From Acidimicrobiaceae bacterium (GTDB taxonomy: Bacteria > Actinomycetota > Acidimicrobiia > Acidimicrobiales > Ilumatobacteraceae): DNA of 64,000 nt. The first letter of the stretch is position 1, and each line of letters starts with the position of its first letter. The position numbers were made by a program, and so were the translations under genes. The stretch is taken from contig JACJWF010000008.1 of NCBI GenBank assembly GCA_020637295.1, forward strand, positions 107,070 to 171,069. Direction: 5' to 3'. Under the pieces are notes generated by a model. The model was not told the DNA's origin. It made no database searches and saw nothing but the letters and a program-made list of their open reading frames with translations. Below, piece after piece: positions 62,962 to 64,000 of this stretch.

Positions 62962-63596
62962 TGAGCGCCGAGTACTGGCCCTGGTGGTTGGGCGCGCTCG
63001 CCTTCGGCGCGCTCGTCGTCGCCTTTCCCCTCCTGGTCGGCCGTCGCCTCGGCGTGTCGGGTGCGTGGGAGCGGGTGCTGCACTGGAAGACCGAGCGGGA
63101 GGCGGAGCGTGCCGACGCCGTCCTCGACGACATGTCGGCGTTCGAGGCCGCGCTGGCCGCCGAGACGGCAGCGGCGTTCGGTGCGGCCGACAACGAAGCC
63201 CCCGGCGCAGTGGCGACCGTCGCCGCACCCGCCACGCCATCACCCGAGGGCGCCCCGGCCGAGGTGCAGCGGCGAATGCCGTTGACGACCCAACTGGTGC
63301 TGATCGTCTCCATCTTCGCCGGCGGGCTGATCGCCGCGCTGGTCTCCGGTCGCTTCGAGTGGCACACCGACATGGGTGATGCGTTCCGCTCGATCGTCAC
63401 CGGTGGACCGCTCATGTGGGTCGTGCTGTTCGGTGGCGGCGTCCTCGTGGGCATCGGCACCCGGATGGCAGGCGGCTGCAGTTCGGGGCACGGCCTCAGC
63501 GGCTGCTCCCGCGGCGAACCCGTCAGCCTGGTGGCCACCGCGGTGTTCTTCGGCACCGCAGTGGCGGTGTCGTTCCTCGTCTGGAAGGTGATCTGA
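62961..63596 (+). CDS. YeeE/YedE-family sulfur transport protein, first half
   Basis: A 211-residue membrane protein of the YeeE/YedE (TsuA, PmpA) family that carries thiosulfate or another sulfur compound. One N-terminal helix (about 6-25) is followed by a 75-residue soluble insert (Glu/Ala-rich), then helices at about 113-135, 155-172 and 195-210. The diagnostic Cys motif is GGCSSGHGLSGCSRG. A partner half follows immediately, together equal to one full-length transporter. The inserted soluble segment is unusual for this family. Translation is coupled to the Cys-rich protein (TGATG). Confidence 0.88.
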   Translation: MSAEYWPWWLGALAFGALVVAFPLLVGRRLGVSGAWERVLHWKTEREAERADAVLDDMSAFEAALAAETAAAFGAADNEAPGAVATVAAPATPSPEGAPAEVQRRMPLTTQLVLIVSIFAGGLIAALVSGRFEWHTDMGDAFRSIVTGGPLMWVVLFGGGVLVGIGTRMAGGCSSGHGLSGCSRGEPVSLVATAVFFGTAVAVSFLVWKVI

Positions 63597-63597
63597 G

Positions 63598-64000
63598 ATG
63601 ACTGCGCTCCATGCGAAGGTCGCCGTGCTCGGCGCCCTGTTCGGGTTCACGGTGTCGATGGTCGGGTTCGCCGACTTCGGCGAGCTGAACGCGATGTTCA
63701 CGTTCCAGGACACCCGCATGTTGCTGGCGTTCGCCGGCGGCGTGGCCGTGGCTGCACTCGGTTTCCTGTTGCTCGACCCCAAGCGGCCCACCCGCACGCG
63801 CATTCACAAGGGTGTCGTGCCCGGTGCCGTGCTGTTCGGCGCCGGCTGGGCGGTGTCGGGTGGCTGCCCGGCAATCCCGCTGGTGCAGTTGGGGGCCGGC
63901 TACCTGCCGGCCATCGTGACGTTGGCCGGGGTGGCCTCTGGGATGGTGGCGTACCGGCATCTCAATGCCCGGTACCTGCACATCGACGCCGGTAGCTGCT
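63598..64000 (+). CDS. YeeE/YedE-family sulfur transport protein, second half (3'-truncated)
   Basis: The gene opens with an ATG one base after the previous stop (TGAGATG) and runs off the window. At least 134 residues are seen, with membrane helices at about 8-28, 42-60 and 76-95 and a Cys-Pro motif (GGCPAIPLVQLGAGY) that matches the second-half signature of split PmpA/PmpB-type transporters. It completes the transporter begun by the preceding gene. Confidence 0.85.
   Translation, partial: MTALHAKVAVLGALFGFTVSMVGFADFGELNAMFTFQDTRMLLAFAGGVAVAALGFLLLDPKRPTRTRIHKGVVPGAVLFGAGWAVSGGCPAIPLVQLGAGYLPAIVTLAGVASGMVAYRHLNARYLHIDAGSC

Overview
The window is a contiguous, gene-dense stretch of a very GC-rich (about 70% by eye) bacterial chromosome. 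Lipoproteins with secretion signals, a GpgS-type glucosyltransferase, an FmdB/Ruc-like gene next to galU and moeA (the order seen around Rv0991c in Mycobacterium tuberculosis) and a folP-like gene beside gpgS all point to Actinomycetota. The style (many secreted proteins, phytanoyl-CoA dioxygenase, TldD/TldE, YeeE-type sulfur genes) would suit an Acidimicrobiia-like lineage, but that finer placement is inference. I see no phage, plasmid, CRISPR or transposase gene. About 66 protein genes, one tRNA-Ala(CGC), two broken genes and several interspersed palindromic repeats are supported.

Layout. 0-5.4 kb: two short-chain dehydrogenases alternating with two paralogous secreted lipoproteins, then a thiamine-diphosphate enzyme. 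5.4-6.7 kb: an AbiEi/DUF559-like gene bracketed by pairs of 47-bp palindromes. 6.7-18.3 kb: lipoprotein/thioesterase pair, tldD-tldE, an RmlD-like reductase, a PHP hydrolase, uppP, pirin, an AhpD-like protein, a secreted sugar dehydrogenase, an HTH-nucleotidyltransferase module, a PLP gamma-lyase/synthase and a SAF-domain protein. 18.3-25 kb: cysteine-free Ruc-like gene, CIRCE element, galU, AlkD-like gene, frameshifted glycolipid-binding gene, and molybdopterin genes moeA, moaA and moaC with a secreted protein among them. 25-32 kb: membrane protein, tRNA, interrupted EamA transporter, diguanylate cyclase, enoyl-CoA hydratase, fused folB-folK, folP-like gene and gpgS. 32-45.5 kb: msrB, methyltransferase, hrpA, cytochrome c, sigma/anti-sigma fusion, fasciclin lipoprotein, two hydrolases, thrH, acyl-CoA ligase, GH114-like protein. 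45.5-56.8 kb: MazF-type toxin-antitoxin pair, DUF808 protein, helicase-pepN operon, PfkB kinase, phosphohexomutase, secreted SGNH hydrolase. 56.9-64 kb: ECF sigma factor with a membrane META-domain partner, upp, add, phyH-like, queF-like and the start of a sulfur-transport operon.

The strongest general signal concerns gene expression. Twenty-five start codons, on both strands, have a TANNNT hexamer ending 6-8 nt upstream and no Shine-Dalgarno sequence, the geometry of leaderless transcripts. This pattern also corrects several start codons. Genes inside operons instead use ATGA/TGATG overlaps or a Shine-Dalgarno sequence. The second signal is repetitive: three families of 40-60 bp hairpins (A, B and C) sit mostly just downstream of genes or between convergent genes, and one copy appears to have become part of a signal peptide.

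Most identifications rest on recognised motifs read from the translations. No database search was possible.
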